The position numbers and the translations under genes are program-made. A stretch of DNA of 64,000 nucleotides from Bursaphelenchus xylophilus (Eukaryota > Nematoda > Chromadorea > Rhabditida > Aphelenchoididae). Of this stretch, positions 47,814-60,000 are shown one piece after another; positions within the stretch are counted from its first letter, which is position 1; every line of letters starts with the position of its first letter. The stretch lies in assembly GCA_904066235.2 (NCBI GenBank), contig CAJFCV020000002.1, positions 7,750,001-7,814,000 of the forward strand, written 5' to 3'. The notes under the pieces were generated by a model that was given only the letters and a program-made list of their open reading frames with translations, was not told where the DNA came from and ran no database searches.

Positions 47814-50800
47814 TGACGTCTGAATAAACATTTGAGGGAGTTATTAAAAGTGTAAGGCGTACTCTTGTTGGAGAGTAAAAAGAGTAAAAATGGGCTTAAG
47901 AATAGCACATTATGAGACAAACGTTTAAAAAAGTTGGTTTTAATGTAATGAAAAGGGTGTAAAGGGCTGGTAATGATGTAGAAATGGATTATCAGACAAG
48001 GAGAAGTTCAAAAACCGTCGGGATCACCTGTGACGAAGGGGATTCCACGGGTAATCATCCGCTTAATCCAGAAGATTACGAGGGCTGAAGGGGATAATAA
48101 GTTGATTACTGTAGAAAAAAGTTACATCTGTTTACACCTTATACCATAAAGGGTAGCATTTAGAAAAATTTAGGAGTTTAGAGGGCATAACTTATAAATA
48201 ATGAGAGCAAAAGAATAATTTTCAACCAAAAACCAAATGTTTTAAACTTCAAATTTTGCTCAGCCCAGTTCCCAACGATTCTAAATAGGAATCGCAACAG
48301 ACAATCCGCGATTAAAAACCTTCTGGATTAATAAAAAATTTTGAATCTCGCATGTTCCGTTACCTGCCCTTCTGCTTTTACAATGAATCGATGATCAAAA
48401 CGTGACTCAGTTCAATTAAAAAACGCCTGAGGGCGAGATCAGAAGGTCAAACGCACGTCATCCAGAATTTCAATGATTAATAACTGATCTAGACAACAAT
48501 TTGTTTCGCGAAAAGGTCAGATTTCGAAGCGTTTTAGGGCCAAAAAAACTTGTAATCCCAGACAAATCGGAAGTTTCCTGACGTAATCTGAGAGAATTAG
48601 TAATCGATTTATAGTCTTGGAGAGATCCCGGCTCTTAAAAACTTTTTTACACATTCTTTCAGCTATTTTACTCCCCAACTTATTTTGGTCATTATAAACA
48701 GTATTTTAGCTGTATTCGATATTATTTTTGAAAAATAGAAACATTCGCGACCTTTTTTCGGCAATTTCCAACCTTATAGTCCCTCTCGACTAACCAATTT
48801 CCCAAAGAAATCTCAAAAAGATCACCCCAAAAATTGCCGAAATCCAGACCTATTGAAGAAAATTTAACAAACTCCAGTGCCCTGAGGGCTGGATCAGTTA
48901 AGAGTGCATAATAATTGGTGTCGGAAGCCCTGATTTACTTCCGCTGACCCCGAATCTTGGTAGCCGAAATTCGAAAACTTGGCAGTTTCAGCGATAAGAT
49001 CAGCCGCTGATTCCCAAACTTTATCTGATTCCCGTTTTTGAGTAGTTGCATTCTTTGCGCGACATTTCTCTCCTGTTTACCCTTTAATTTTATTACTTCT
49101 ACAGTTATAAAAGAGATTGTACTTTCACCCAAATTCTTTTTTGATAAACCTTTTATGAGACTTTTTCTTAGCGCCCGTTAAAAGGGCATTTTTAATGCTC
49201 AACTTAAGAGTGCGGGAGGTCTCACGATCTAATTAGGGGATGTTGCCCATGCGGCCACGAGCTGAGGAGACATCACATATGTGAACACAGTAAAAATGAT
49301 TACGTGATTTACTTGCAATCAGCAGAAACAGGCAAAATATGTCGTCTTAAAGGAACTTTGCAATCTTAATTAGACATAGATGAGTTTTTTATCCAAAAAC
49401 AATGCTTAAACACTTCCTCGTCGCCCCTGACGCCCTCGATCCGTCATTTCGGCCTCAGGTCATGGAGATCTTACCTGTTTTCACCTTCATCTATCACTTT
49501 TTAAACCTCTCCCCAAAACCGACCCCACTGACCTCTGACCTCCAAGCCTCCAAAACAAAAGTAACTATTCCTTGACAAAGAAGAGAGCAAAAGAGTTTTT
49601 TATCTAGAATAATATTTACCAACCTCCAGACAAACCAATGGGGTCAGAAAAAAAACTCAGCACACGGAGTAAAGAGACCATTCGAAAAAAACATTATGCA
49701 AATGCCCTCAGGCGGTGGAGCTGAATCTGCAACCGAATTCTGAGAAGGGGTCATGAGGTGGGTGAGCAGATCAGTCGGTGGCAACTAGTTCTGCTATCGT
49801 TTCGAACGATCGAAAGTTATGAATTGATGGTTAAAGTAAGGTCGTTTCCCTCGCTGTTGACTGATTTGTAGCCATTATTTTGGTACTTTTGAACGAATGT
49901 TGACATTGAAGAATGACGGGGCACGTCAAGATTTTGCGCTCAAAGGGTTATCTATCAACACGAAAGTTGGCATTCTGTTTCCGCTTACGAAAGTGTCCAA
50001 AAAATCCGTCTCAATGACAGCTTTTTTGGGCGAGGTCAGAGGAAAGGCGAAATATTGCGCAAAATGAAGAGATTTTCTATCTCGAAACTGGCTCATTTGA
50101 TTTTTTTCGTTTTAGGCTCAAAAAATTCGCCTTGTTCCAGACAATGTTTCCACGAAACTTCAAATAGGGGCGAGGGAAAATCTTAGAGAAATCCTCGAAA
50201 TCGCAACATTTTTTAGGCGTTGTTAGTTTAGGCTTCAAACAGATAGAAGACGACCGATTTTTTATATGAAATACATATGTTCAGGTTAAGCAGGAGCCCA
50301 GCTTCAAATTTATGTATGCAATAACCCCATTCTACCCCATCTTCATCGTGTAATCAGGCTATCTTTGGAGCAAAAAATTGTCTTTGAGATCAAACAGAAT
50401 GCCAAGAATTTTTCATTGCTTGAGCGCTTTTGTTTTATTTTTTCTTGACGTGCGGGGGAGGTTGGAGAATTATTTGCAAAAAAACAAGAAAACATTTTTG
50501 ATGACAATTTGCTAGATGGGAATTAAAAAAACCGCGAGAACTGTCAAAATCTCGAACAAAAAATTGCAAAATTTTAGGAATCCAATAGCGGACTTCTCAA
50601 AGATTCTGCTAAACGTACGACTGCGTCAGTCTCATATAATTTCCGAGATTTTTTGATAAAAATTCCAACGAAAGCTCCAATTTTAATACCCCTCCAAAAT
50701 TGACACCTCTCTGTAATCAGCCGTTTAATGTCCCACCTTGATCTCGAAACCGTACTCTTGAGCTCTCATCCTCTCCGCAAAACCATCACAATTTGTGTCC

Positions 50801-51225
50801 CATAGACTCCAATGATTACAATCTCTCTCCGAATAAAGCCCCCATCACTTATCAACAATTTACAGTCTCTTCCCATCAAAGACTTGCCCTTTTAGCACTG
50901 GGCGCGCATAAAAAGCGACCAAAAAAAGATAATTTTTATAAAAAGTTGCGTTTTTCCCCTTCCTTTCCACTTTGGGCCGCTTTTTTCGGCGGACCACACA
51001 AGAGTTTTACTCTTTGGTCCCGGCCCGAGAGCAAGGAAACGGATCCAAAAAAAGGATTCTGTTCCTGCATATACATAGATTATGGGAATCCAATTCGAAC
51101 ATTCAAAAGAAAATTTGAATTTATCAAATCGTAGTGAATAGAATTTTAATAATTGTATTTAGAAAGTAAAAATAATATAAAAGGAATTCAAAATGCAACA
51201 GATCTTTGCACAGCTTGACAACATT

Positions 51226-51258
51226 TTTTTTTTTGATGACATTTTCATCAAAAAAAAA
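51226..51258. repeat. 14-bp hairpin with T/A-run stem
   Basis: TTTTTTTTTGATGA (51226-51239), a 5-nt loop CATTT, and the exact complement TCATCAAAAAAAAA. It is probably a small inverted repeat; no element around it is recognisable. Confidence 0.6.
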
Positions 51259-51976
51259 TGATCTAAATTTCTAACTCGCATTATGTAGAAACCATCCAGT
51301 TTTTTAGAACGAATAGAGCCAGTAAGTATAATAGAAGCAATAATTTGACATTTTTCGTGGCTGTCTCTGCGATCTCACTAAGAATTTTCAAAAATTAACA
51401 CGTGAAGAAGGCAGATCGCATCAAAAATGCGAAGACAATATATCCATTTCAAAATTTGCACAATAAAGCAATACTTCATAACAGAAAAAAAATCAAGATT
51501 GAAAATTTCAATCAAACTCTCAAAAAATTTCTAATCCAGCGATACGAGTAATATGACAGTTTGAGAAAAAATTGCACTGTCAGCATAAATTGTTAAAGAG
51601 TCATATGAAGCTTATAAAAACTACTTATCAAAGAGTATTAGGCTGACAGTGATTGTTATTCAAAAAAACAAAACCAATGTTTACCATCGAAAATGGAAAT
51701 AAAATATTGAAAGAATTGGACGCTTAAAAACATAAATTTCAAGATGTAAAAATTAAAAATAGAGTACGTTACAGTAACCCAAAGGAAACAAAAACATTTC
51801 CAAAAAAAACCCCCTTTTTGGAAATCCTTTTCAAATCCCCGGATCCATTAAATTTCCCACCCCGACCCCCCACAAGCTCCTAAATTACCCTACGTACTAT
51901 AATAATGTATACCATCAAAAGTTACAAATCCCCTTCAAGGTAAAAGTGTAATTACAACAAGTGTTTCCCCTTGATT

Positions 51977-51985
51977 TGGGTGGTC
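51977..51985 (+). promoter_or_regulatory. GLI/TRA-1 core site
   Basis: Exact TGGGTGGTC on the plus strand, the most distal copy, ~17 kb upstream of mab-3. Confidence 0.45.
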
Positions 51986-54900
51986 TTCAAGTGCATTTTC
52001 GGAGATATTTTTACACATTCCAAGGTACAATTTCAAAAAAGGCAAGATGAAAAGTACAGGAAGGGTTTCGGAATGGGGAAATGTGATGATAAAAAAATGG
52101 GAGTAATCAAAAATAGATTGTGTAATCCTGGTAAATATTATGCATATATGTGTAGAATGAATTTGTTTTCGAGACATTTCTGAGATTTTTAAACCGCGTG
52201 CTGAATAATCGCGATCTTCTTTGACATTTTTTTTTGGAATTATGAAACAAAACTATCGCATTCCGTTCGATGTTTGATGTCAAATTTTGATCAAAAAAGG
52301 AAAAATAACTGACAGAACCTAAATTCCCGACCGTCTATGGTACCAACAACCACAAAACTTTGACTCAGAAGGACCCACGATAATTCCAGAATCCAAGAAA
52401 CCCTCTAGAATCGTCCGCAACAACCGCCAAAACACATAAAAAAGCGCGGAAAAAAACGATAAGACATGTTGACATTACACTCGATGAACCCCCAGGCAAT
52501 ATTGTTGCACTTTTTCCGATTGTTTATCAATTTTACTCGCCGCGTCACCCAAAGTTTTGCGCCTGATCTTTTTTTGTTTTCGCGGGCGCTACTGATAACA
52601 GTGTTACAAAATGCGATGTCAGACGGTCGGGATGGGAATTTGCTGGGAGTGGGCGTCGGGGTTTGGCATGTGAAGAGGAGAATTGTCCGAACCGGCACAA
52701 ATTTGCATGTTTTTATACTACAAAATTAAAAAGTTTTATAATTTTAAAGCGGAGTTTGGCAATTTTAAAATCGGTTTTTCGATAAAAATTTTAATCTGCC
52801 TTAGGGCACAAACATTTTAGACATCAAAAAATCAGTCAGAATGACGTATTTTATCGATTTTTAAACAACTTTTTCGTCGTTCCCTACTCTTGCACGTATG
52901 ACGTAAATTTTGCCAAAATTCCGTCATCATGACATATTTTTCCCCGCTATAAACAATTTTGAGCAGACCTAGAAGCGGTCGCTTATCTCCTTATCACTCC
53001 AAAAACCTGCTGTGCTATTAAAAACGCCCGCAGAAGTGCAGTTTGAAAAAAGTGCTGATTACGCGACATTTCCATTTCCTCAAACCAACACAAACAAACA
53101 GCAACAACGTGATATCCTTGTTTTTCACCCCGATCACTTTCGCAATTCTCTTTTCAATAATAAAATAGCTACTAGTTTTGTTGCTCAGACTGGGAGGAAA
53201 TGGAATTTTTAGGAGGAGAAAGCGAAAAAATGTACATAAAATGGGCAGGTGGAAGGAAGGAAGAAAAGATCAAATGTGACAAAATACATTCAGACTTACA
53301 GTAACTCGGAATTGGAAATTTGAAATACTGTCAAAAACGCCTAAAGAAAAGTTTAAACTTTGAAAAAAACTGCTTTTATAATAAAAATTTTGGGGAAATT
53401 AAAATTAATCACCTCCAAACACCCTAAAAATATTCGTACAGACGAATTGGAAATTTCAGAAATTGAAAAAATTTCAAATTTCCGAAAATAGTGCCTCATT
53501 GTCTGAAACAATTTAATGGAACCAATGAATTGTCCGCAGCCGTTTTTTGTCTCAAATATTTAAAACAAAACCCTCAGGCAGATATTGTTACGAACGCATT
53601 TTTGGGATTCGACAAACAAAAAATTGGAAATTGAATCAGCCGTTCGGAATGGGTAAAAGGAAAGGGAAAAGGTGGGATTAAAGTAACGTTCAGGTGACAC
53701 TGAATTTCAGATCTGCCAAGAATCAAGTAAACAAAATCGATTTTGCCATGTAAACAGTCGAGACGACAAAAAATCGTGATTTTTCGTGCAAAAATAATAA
53801 TTTTTTAAGTCTGATACCAAGTATAATATAATTTTTCGCTCGAAAATATAATCAAAAACAGTGCACAGTACTCTAAATTGACATTAAACACTTTGAACCC
53901 CCTGTACAATCACAAAATAGAAGAATGAAACAAGTTTTGTTGAGATTCACCTGTCCATTTTATGAATAATACAACTGTTTCAAAGAAATTTTAAATTTAT
54001 AAGAAGCCAGTAGAAGGTGGAAAGTTTGGTTTCGACATCTACAGTAAGACTCGGTTCACAGTATACGTACAAACATTCTCATTCATACACAACACGTACA
54101 GTCAGCAAAAAATAAATTTCAAATTGAGTGTACGGTAAATATAATAGTTACCAAACTCAAAATTTCAACCAAAGGTTTCAATATTTAGAAATTAGATTAA
54201 AAATTCAGCAGGCTCACGTTTGGATTTCCAAAGTAAAATCGACGATTTCACCTGCAAAACTCGAAAAGATTTGAACCCGAAATAGTCGAACTCACAGCTG
54301 AAATAACGCAAATAGCCGGAGGGAAGGTAGACAAAAAAGTGGCGACATTCGATCTGAATTCGGATTTATTTAGTTTATGGAGTTCAAAAAACTTAAAAGT
54401 ACTTGGAAACGTAAAAATTGAAAAATGAAAAAAATTGAATTTCGTTGAGAGAAGTGACGCTCAATATTTTCATTTGACAAGTGAAACCGAGGCATTGAAA
54501 GATCATGCAAGGGACTATGGAAAACGAAGAGACCGGCAGAGGAAACCCTCTTTCGGTCGTATCTTTCGGCATTTTGTATGGCATCAAAAACTTAATTTTT
54601 AGTGCAAATGTCAGCAAGTTCAATAGAGAAGCCTAAAAATATGGGATACATTTTGAGAATAAACTTCTTTTCGCTCCCAGCAAAATCAACTTTTACCCGC
54701 CACTTCGACCACTTTCAACTCCCCCATCCAGCCTCCGCTTTCATGTTGCCTCGCCCAAAAAGAAACTTGCCCATCAGACTTTACGGTAGGTCCATAAATA
54801 TCCGCGTTCCCTCAAAAAAAAATTTTTCTTCAGCCAGTCAGAAAAGAAAGGAAGAAGCGACATTCAAAAAAGCGATAAAATGGTGGGCAACCGAGTACAT

Positions 54901-55431
54901 AAATCTAAACCCAGTCAAGGACAAGGCGACGGGGAAGGACAACGACGTGTGTGGCCACGACTTTCGGTATTCGAAAACAGATCAAGTTAGCTTTGTTGAA
55001 GTATATAATCCATGATAAGAAATGTAATGCCAGGTCTTGATGTAAATACCACTGCTGGCAGTGGGAATTAGAAAAATACCGTTAAATTTCAAATATAAAC
55101 CCATTTTGACAATAAATTATATTATCCGTGACAAATATTGTCGTCACTTTCTCACAGCTCCTTTATAATTATATAATAACCACTTCTGAGACCACATTGA
55201 CTCAAACAGAGCCAAAAAACGGACGACTTTACATCAGCATCTACCTTTTATTCGGAAAATTCGAACAAACTTGCAACTGGTTCAATTTTTTGTCAAATAT
55301 TCAAAACAAACTAGAAAGTTACTGTTTTGTGTTTACTCAACTGAGACCAAAAATTCGTAGTCCTAATTGCGACTGGCGATCGATACATCCCGTTCAAGAG
55401 CTCAAAAGATTCGAAAAATATATTGTACTTG

Positions 55432-55658
55432 ATATATGGGCGATGATTTTTTAATTTCATCACACAAGTCCGTCCGAACCCTGCAAATTTAGTCCAAAGT
55501 TAAAAGTTGCGCAATCTGAAACAACGTCGCGCAACTTCTCACTTTGTAAAAATTTCTGCCTTTCTCTGTCGCCTCCTCCTTTTTTTGTGAACTTTTTACT
55601 TTGGACTAAATTTGCAGGGTTCCTGTGCGATGAAATTTAAAAATCGTCGTCCATATAT
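55432..55658. mobile_element. Palindromic MITE (ATATATGG…AACCCTGCAAATTTAGTCC family), solo copy
   Basis: Both halves fold on each other: ATATATGG, CGATGATTTTTTAATTTCATC and CCCTGCAAATTTAGTCCAAAG on the left are mirrored by the complement on the right (TTTGGACTAAATTTGCAGGG … CCATATAT). It is ~227 bp with no coding capacity. The same family hosts the nested insertion at 61243-61910. Confidence 0.8.
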
Positions 55659-56343
55659 TAATGTTACTTATATTCTTCAATTTTGAAATCATAAGATTTA
55701 TGAAAAATGTCAAGGCCATTCGAAGCCCTAATCCAATCATTAAATCGAGATAATTCTATTATTATCATAGGCCTCAAAACAATTTTCGAGCATGAATGCA
55801 TTGACAAACGCCTTCCAAATCAAGCGATCTTGGATCTATGGGAAGTTTCAAAGACCTGCAACCAGTTCTGAAGGCCCACAGAGCCGCCATGACTGCGTAT
55901 TTCAGCCCATTTTCGGCTTTAATGAGTTCATCAAGGCTGAATTTATAGTCGAACGAAAGCTCAGCGGGTCGTCGCGGAAACGAAAAAAAAAACAAAAATT
56001 TGAAAATTGAGAATAAAAGTTTCCAAAAAGATCGTCGCGCGCCATAAACTCAGAAGATTGGAACGTCGTTAATGGGATGCCGGCGACAATTTTATGACCC
56101 CAAACTTTTTTTTGTTCTTCGACAACGACCACACAAGGCGCAAATGGCAACTTGAGCTAAGACAAAAGCCTTCGAAATTCGAATTTGGCGGGTGGAAATC
56201 GAAACTTACGGTTCTTGATAACAAAAAAAGGCTTCATGAAATTGGACATATTTTTTTCATTGCCAAAAAATGATTATTTGATGATTCAATGACATTTCGT
56301 ATGATCTTTCACCGACGAATTTTTACATTCGGCAGAAGATACA

Positions 56344-56836
56344 CGGCTCGGGGTCTTTACTTTTCATCGGCTCTACGAATTTGTTTTGCAAAAAGGCGTT
56401 CAGCTGAACGCCTTTTCGCAAAATCGGTTCAGCAGTTTCTTCTGTCGAAATTTCGTGAACGGGAAATGGCAAAAGCCGCTCATTTTGTGAATTTTCGTCC
56501 AGTTTTTTTGTATATTTCGAAACCGTCTGAATTAGTTCAGAGTCGGTTGAACTAGTGCAAAAAACCGAGGTCTTTGACCACGTGAACCTGTTCATTTTTC
56601 TTTGAAAATTTTATAACCAGTGAATTGGTTCAATGTTTTGTGAACCAATTCAAACATTGAACCCCGTTTCCAATCGGCTCTGAACAGGTTGGACACCAGT
56701 TCAAACCGTGAACGGTTTATTGCAAAACCCGTTCACGATTTGAACTGATTTTGCAAAAAGGCGTTCAGCGGAAATTCTGAACGCCTTTTTGCCAAACAAA
56801 TGCGCAGAGCCGATGAAAAGTAAAGACCCAGAGCCC
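56344..56836. mobile_element. MITE with ~60-bp terminal inverted repeats
   Basis: The left end (GGGTCTTTACTTTTCATCGG … AAAAAGGCGTTCAG) is repeated inverted at the right end (CTGAACGCCTTTTT … CCGATGAAAAGTAAAGACCC) with few mismatches. The 490-bp interior is full of short direct and inverted GTTCA/TGAAC words and encodes nothing recognisable. Confidence 0.85.
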
Positions 56837-57042
56837 TATATTGCCCCAGTATGTGCTAGCCCAGCACTACAGTACCACAAGTTTAAAGTCGCACGTCTTA
56901 GTATTACATAAGCTTTACACTGATACCATATTTATCTACCTACGACCACTCTCGTCTCCATTAGAGCGCACCACCTTGGGGTGTTCGTTTTTTTGACCGC
57001 CACTGTAACGAAAGTAGACACAATAGGGGACGATAGGGTTTA

Positions 57043-60000
57043 TTAGAGCCAACGGGAGGATACAGGATACGTTTTAGTTTTACCAGTATAGAATAGAATC
57101 GGTTCGGCTAAAATATCAGAAGACCAGGTTTATAAAACCTACCCTGAGGTGCTTCCAAAAAGTATTTTGAGGTCTGATTGGTCTCCCGACCATCGATTTG
57201 AAAGAGTTGACAAGAGGACACTCTAATCTTGTCATCTGGATGACACAAAAACAGATTTCTAGAGGTTAATTGATCACCAATCAGATAAATTATCTAAAAT
57301 AATATCACAGTGCCATTACAATAAATAAAAGATAAATACTATTATAAAGAAAACAACAAGAAACAAACAAACGGTCTTTTCGCTTACTTTAAGATGACTA
57401 TATCCATCAACAACTGACTCTTTGTACAAGATGCTTCGATCCATCATAGATATAAATGAATACGAAATTAGGGGATAATCACACCTTGGAATAGGAGATG
57501 AGGGATCTCCAGATGCTTGGAAGTTCACAATTCGAAATCCGGAGGCACAAAAGATGATGGCATTCGGTCCAAGAGCATACATTCTTTCAGTGATCTAAAG
57601 CAATACAAAATAGATGTCAAGGCATTGAATTTACAATATTAAACATCCAACTCACTTCACGATCTCCATCAACCTGTTTCGTAACCTGTTCTCTGGTCGC
57701 TTTGTTAAAATAATGTAACGCATTAAACGTCCTGATAAAAATAAAGACATGATCTCCATCTACAGCCAACATCATTTGTTTAACTTCATGTTGTTCAATC
57801 ACCGGAGGATGATTCACATTAAAAACTTCACCAGCGTCCTCCTCCGAACTCAGATCTTTGCACATAATTCGAGTTCCATTTGGAGATAAAAGAAGGAAAT
57901 AGAACAATCCGTTTACATCAAGGTCTATCTCGGAGACCTTCAAGTTGACAAACTGCAATTTAATTGTATACCCCCGCCAAAAGTTTTGAATTGTGATTTT
58001 GACGTGTAATAACCTGTATTAACCTTCTCCTTTCGAAAAAAGTCCATGATGGCCTAGCGGTGTCGATTCGGCCAATATCCAGTTGTCATGTCCAGCCTTG
58101 GCGACCCGTTTGCTCTATGACTAATGGGCTAGATGTGGTCGTTAGGTCCTCAATGTAATCCTAAAACTTCTACCTACTCTCAAACCAAGAATAAACTTCC
58201 GTTGAACGATCTCATATGGTTTGCATATGCAACTTTCCCGATCTGCACCTTAACGAAAAACCCGCGTTTTTGAAATGGACTTTTAGCGACGAAAAGTGGT
58301 TTTCATTTGATGGACTAGGTAATTTAAGACGCTACGGTACCCTTCATACAAATTTGAGGCGTAGGGAACGCCAAATGGGCGGCGGAGATGTCGTCGTGCT
58401 CGGGGGCGTCTACAGTAGCGGCAAGATCAAGATTAAGGTTAATGAAACCCATTAAAAAACGTTTCGAAACATTTTGCATCGCTGAAAGTAAATGGGAGTC
58501 TCAGGATTATATTAGTCATAGAGCAAACGGGCCGCCAAGGCTGGACATGACAACTGGATATCGGCCGAATTGACACCGCTAGGCCATCATGGACTTTTTT
58601 TCGAAAGGAGAAGATTAATGCAGGTTTAATCTTTCTCTACGTCAAAATCACATGATGTAAACATATTTCAGAACTTTTGAAAAGCACTAGAACAAGATTT
58701 TTACCATTTTCGGAAGCTCGACATCAAAAACGGTTTAACGCGTTGTATCCTCAAATGCAACAAAGCATTCAACGGAAAATAATTTATTAACCTGTATTCA
58801 GGTATGAGACGTTGATTGCGAAAGGTTTGGGCTGCATCCGCTGGCGATATTTAGCTTTTTTTAATGGGGGTCAAAACTTTTGTCCCGTTTTTTTGAGGGG
58901 ATTTTTGTGAAAATTGTCCCTGGATTTTGAAATACAGCTAGATGGGTTGTCCTGCTATGGTATTTTTTATTACTAGGTTATCAGTAGACTATACTCCGCC
59001 ACTAAAGTTTGGAACAGGCCAGATTTTCTTTGCGGCTTGAGATCGGAGTTTCATTTCTTTTCTATTAGAATCGGAATATATTAAAACCCCAGAATGGATG
59101 CATAGCCGTAGAAATCAGAAAGCTCATATGAGCAAAACACAAAATTTTAAAAAATTGGTGGGACAAAAGTTTGGAGCAGGGTTAGGAATGCGACCATAAA
59201 TTTCCGGGTATAGTCAAAAACTCCTAGGCTTTGGTATTTTTAGATGCTGCGAGGAGTTAGGATCTCAACGACATGCTGATTTTCATCGAGAAACTCAAAA
59301 TGAAAAAAATTCTTGTTGAGCCAAAAATGACGGTCCAATTTGGGAAAAAATATTTTTTGGGTTGGGTTACCCATGTTATAACATGTTATCGATGTATTAG
59401 CATTCTAAAATATCAATTATGGTCGCATAATCTCCTGCAGGCAGTCATATCCTTGCATTGGCACCGTATACGCATAGTATAAATTATGAAAATTTTGAGT
59501 TGTGCCTCAAATCTTGGTTCAATATTTTTATATTTTTTGTAAGGCGGCTTGATGGCTAATTGGCCTTTTCATAGTTTTTGTGGGATGAAAAGGTATCTTG
59601 AAGAAACAAAAACCAACCGCTATTGCAACACGAAAGGCCACAACTTCGAAAAACCCGGACATATGAGATGTTAAGATGACCCATATTTTTTACTTTAATT
59701 TTAGGTCGCCATATGGCGCAAAACTAAATACCTTTATCCCTTTCACATTGAAGTAGTTTTGTTAGCCAACTCTACAATGTATCATACTAGGAATCCAGGT
59801 CAATATAAACATTGATTTTGGTGACCGAAAATTTTTTTTAATGTTTGAAACATCTGGCTTTTTTCGAAGCACAATCCAAACTTTTCATAAATTGTACTGT
59901 GCGGATAAGATCGCATGCGAAGATTTGAGTGTCTTTTTACGATTATACGACCATATTATATATTTTAGAATGCTAATACATCGATAACATGGGTAACCCA

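Larger units (their letters stand above)
34959..57042. other. ~22-kb gene desert upstream of mab-3
   Basis: No ORF here shows family motifs or phase-consistent splicing. Noteworthy contents are listed separately: eight TGGGTGGTC sites, the GCACNGTGC island, CCTSAGG words, a 14-bp hairpin and MITEs near the far end. An AT-rich patch at 35850-36430 has two short + strand ORFs (70 and 82 codons) with unfamiliar sequence, possibly old transposon debris. Confidence 0.6.

Noticed and set aside
54602..55015. 137-codon ORF
   Set aside because: No motif, no splice-supported neighbours and composition like the surrounding noncoding DNA.
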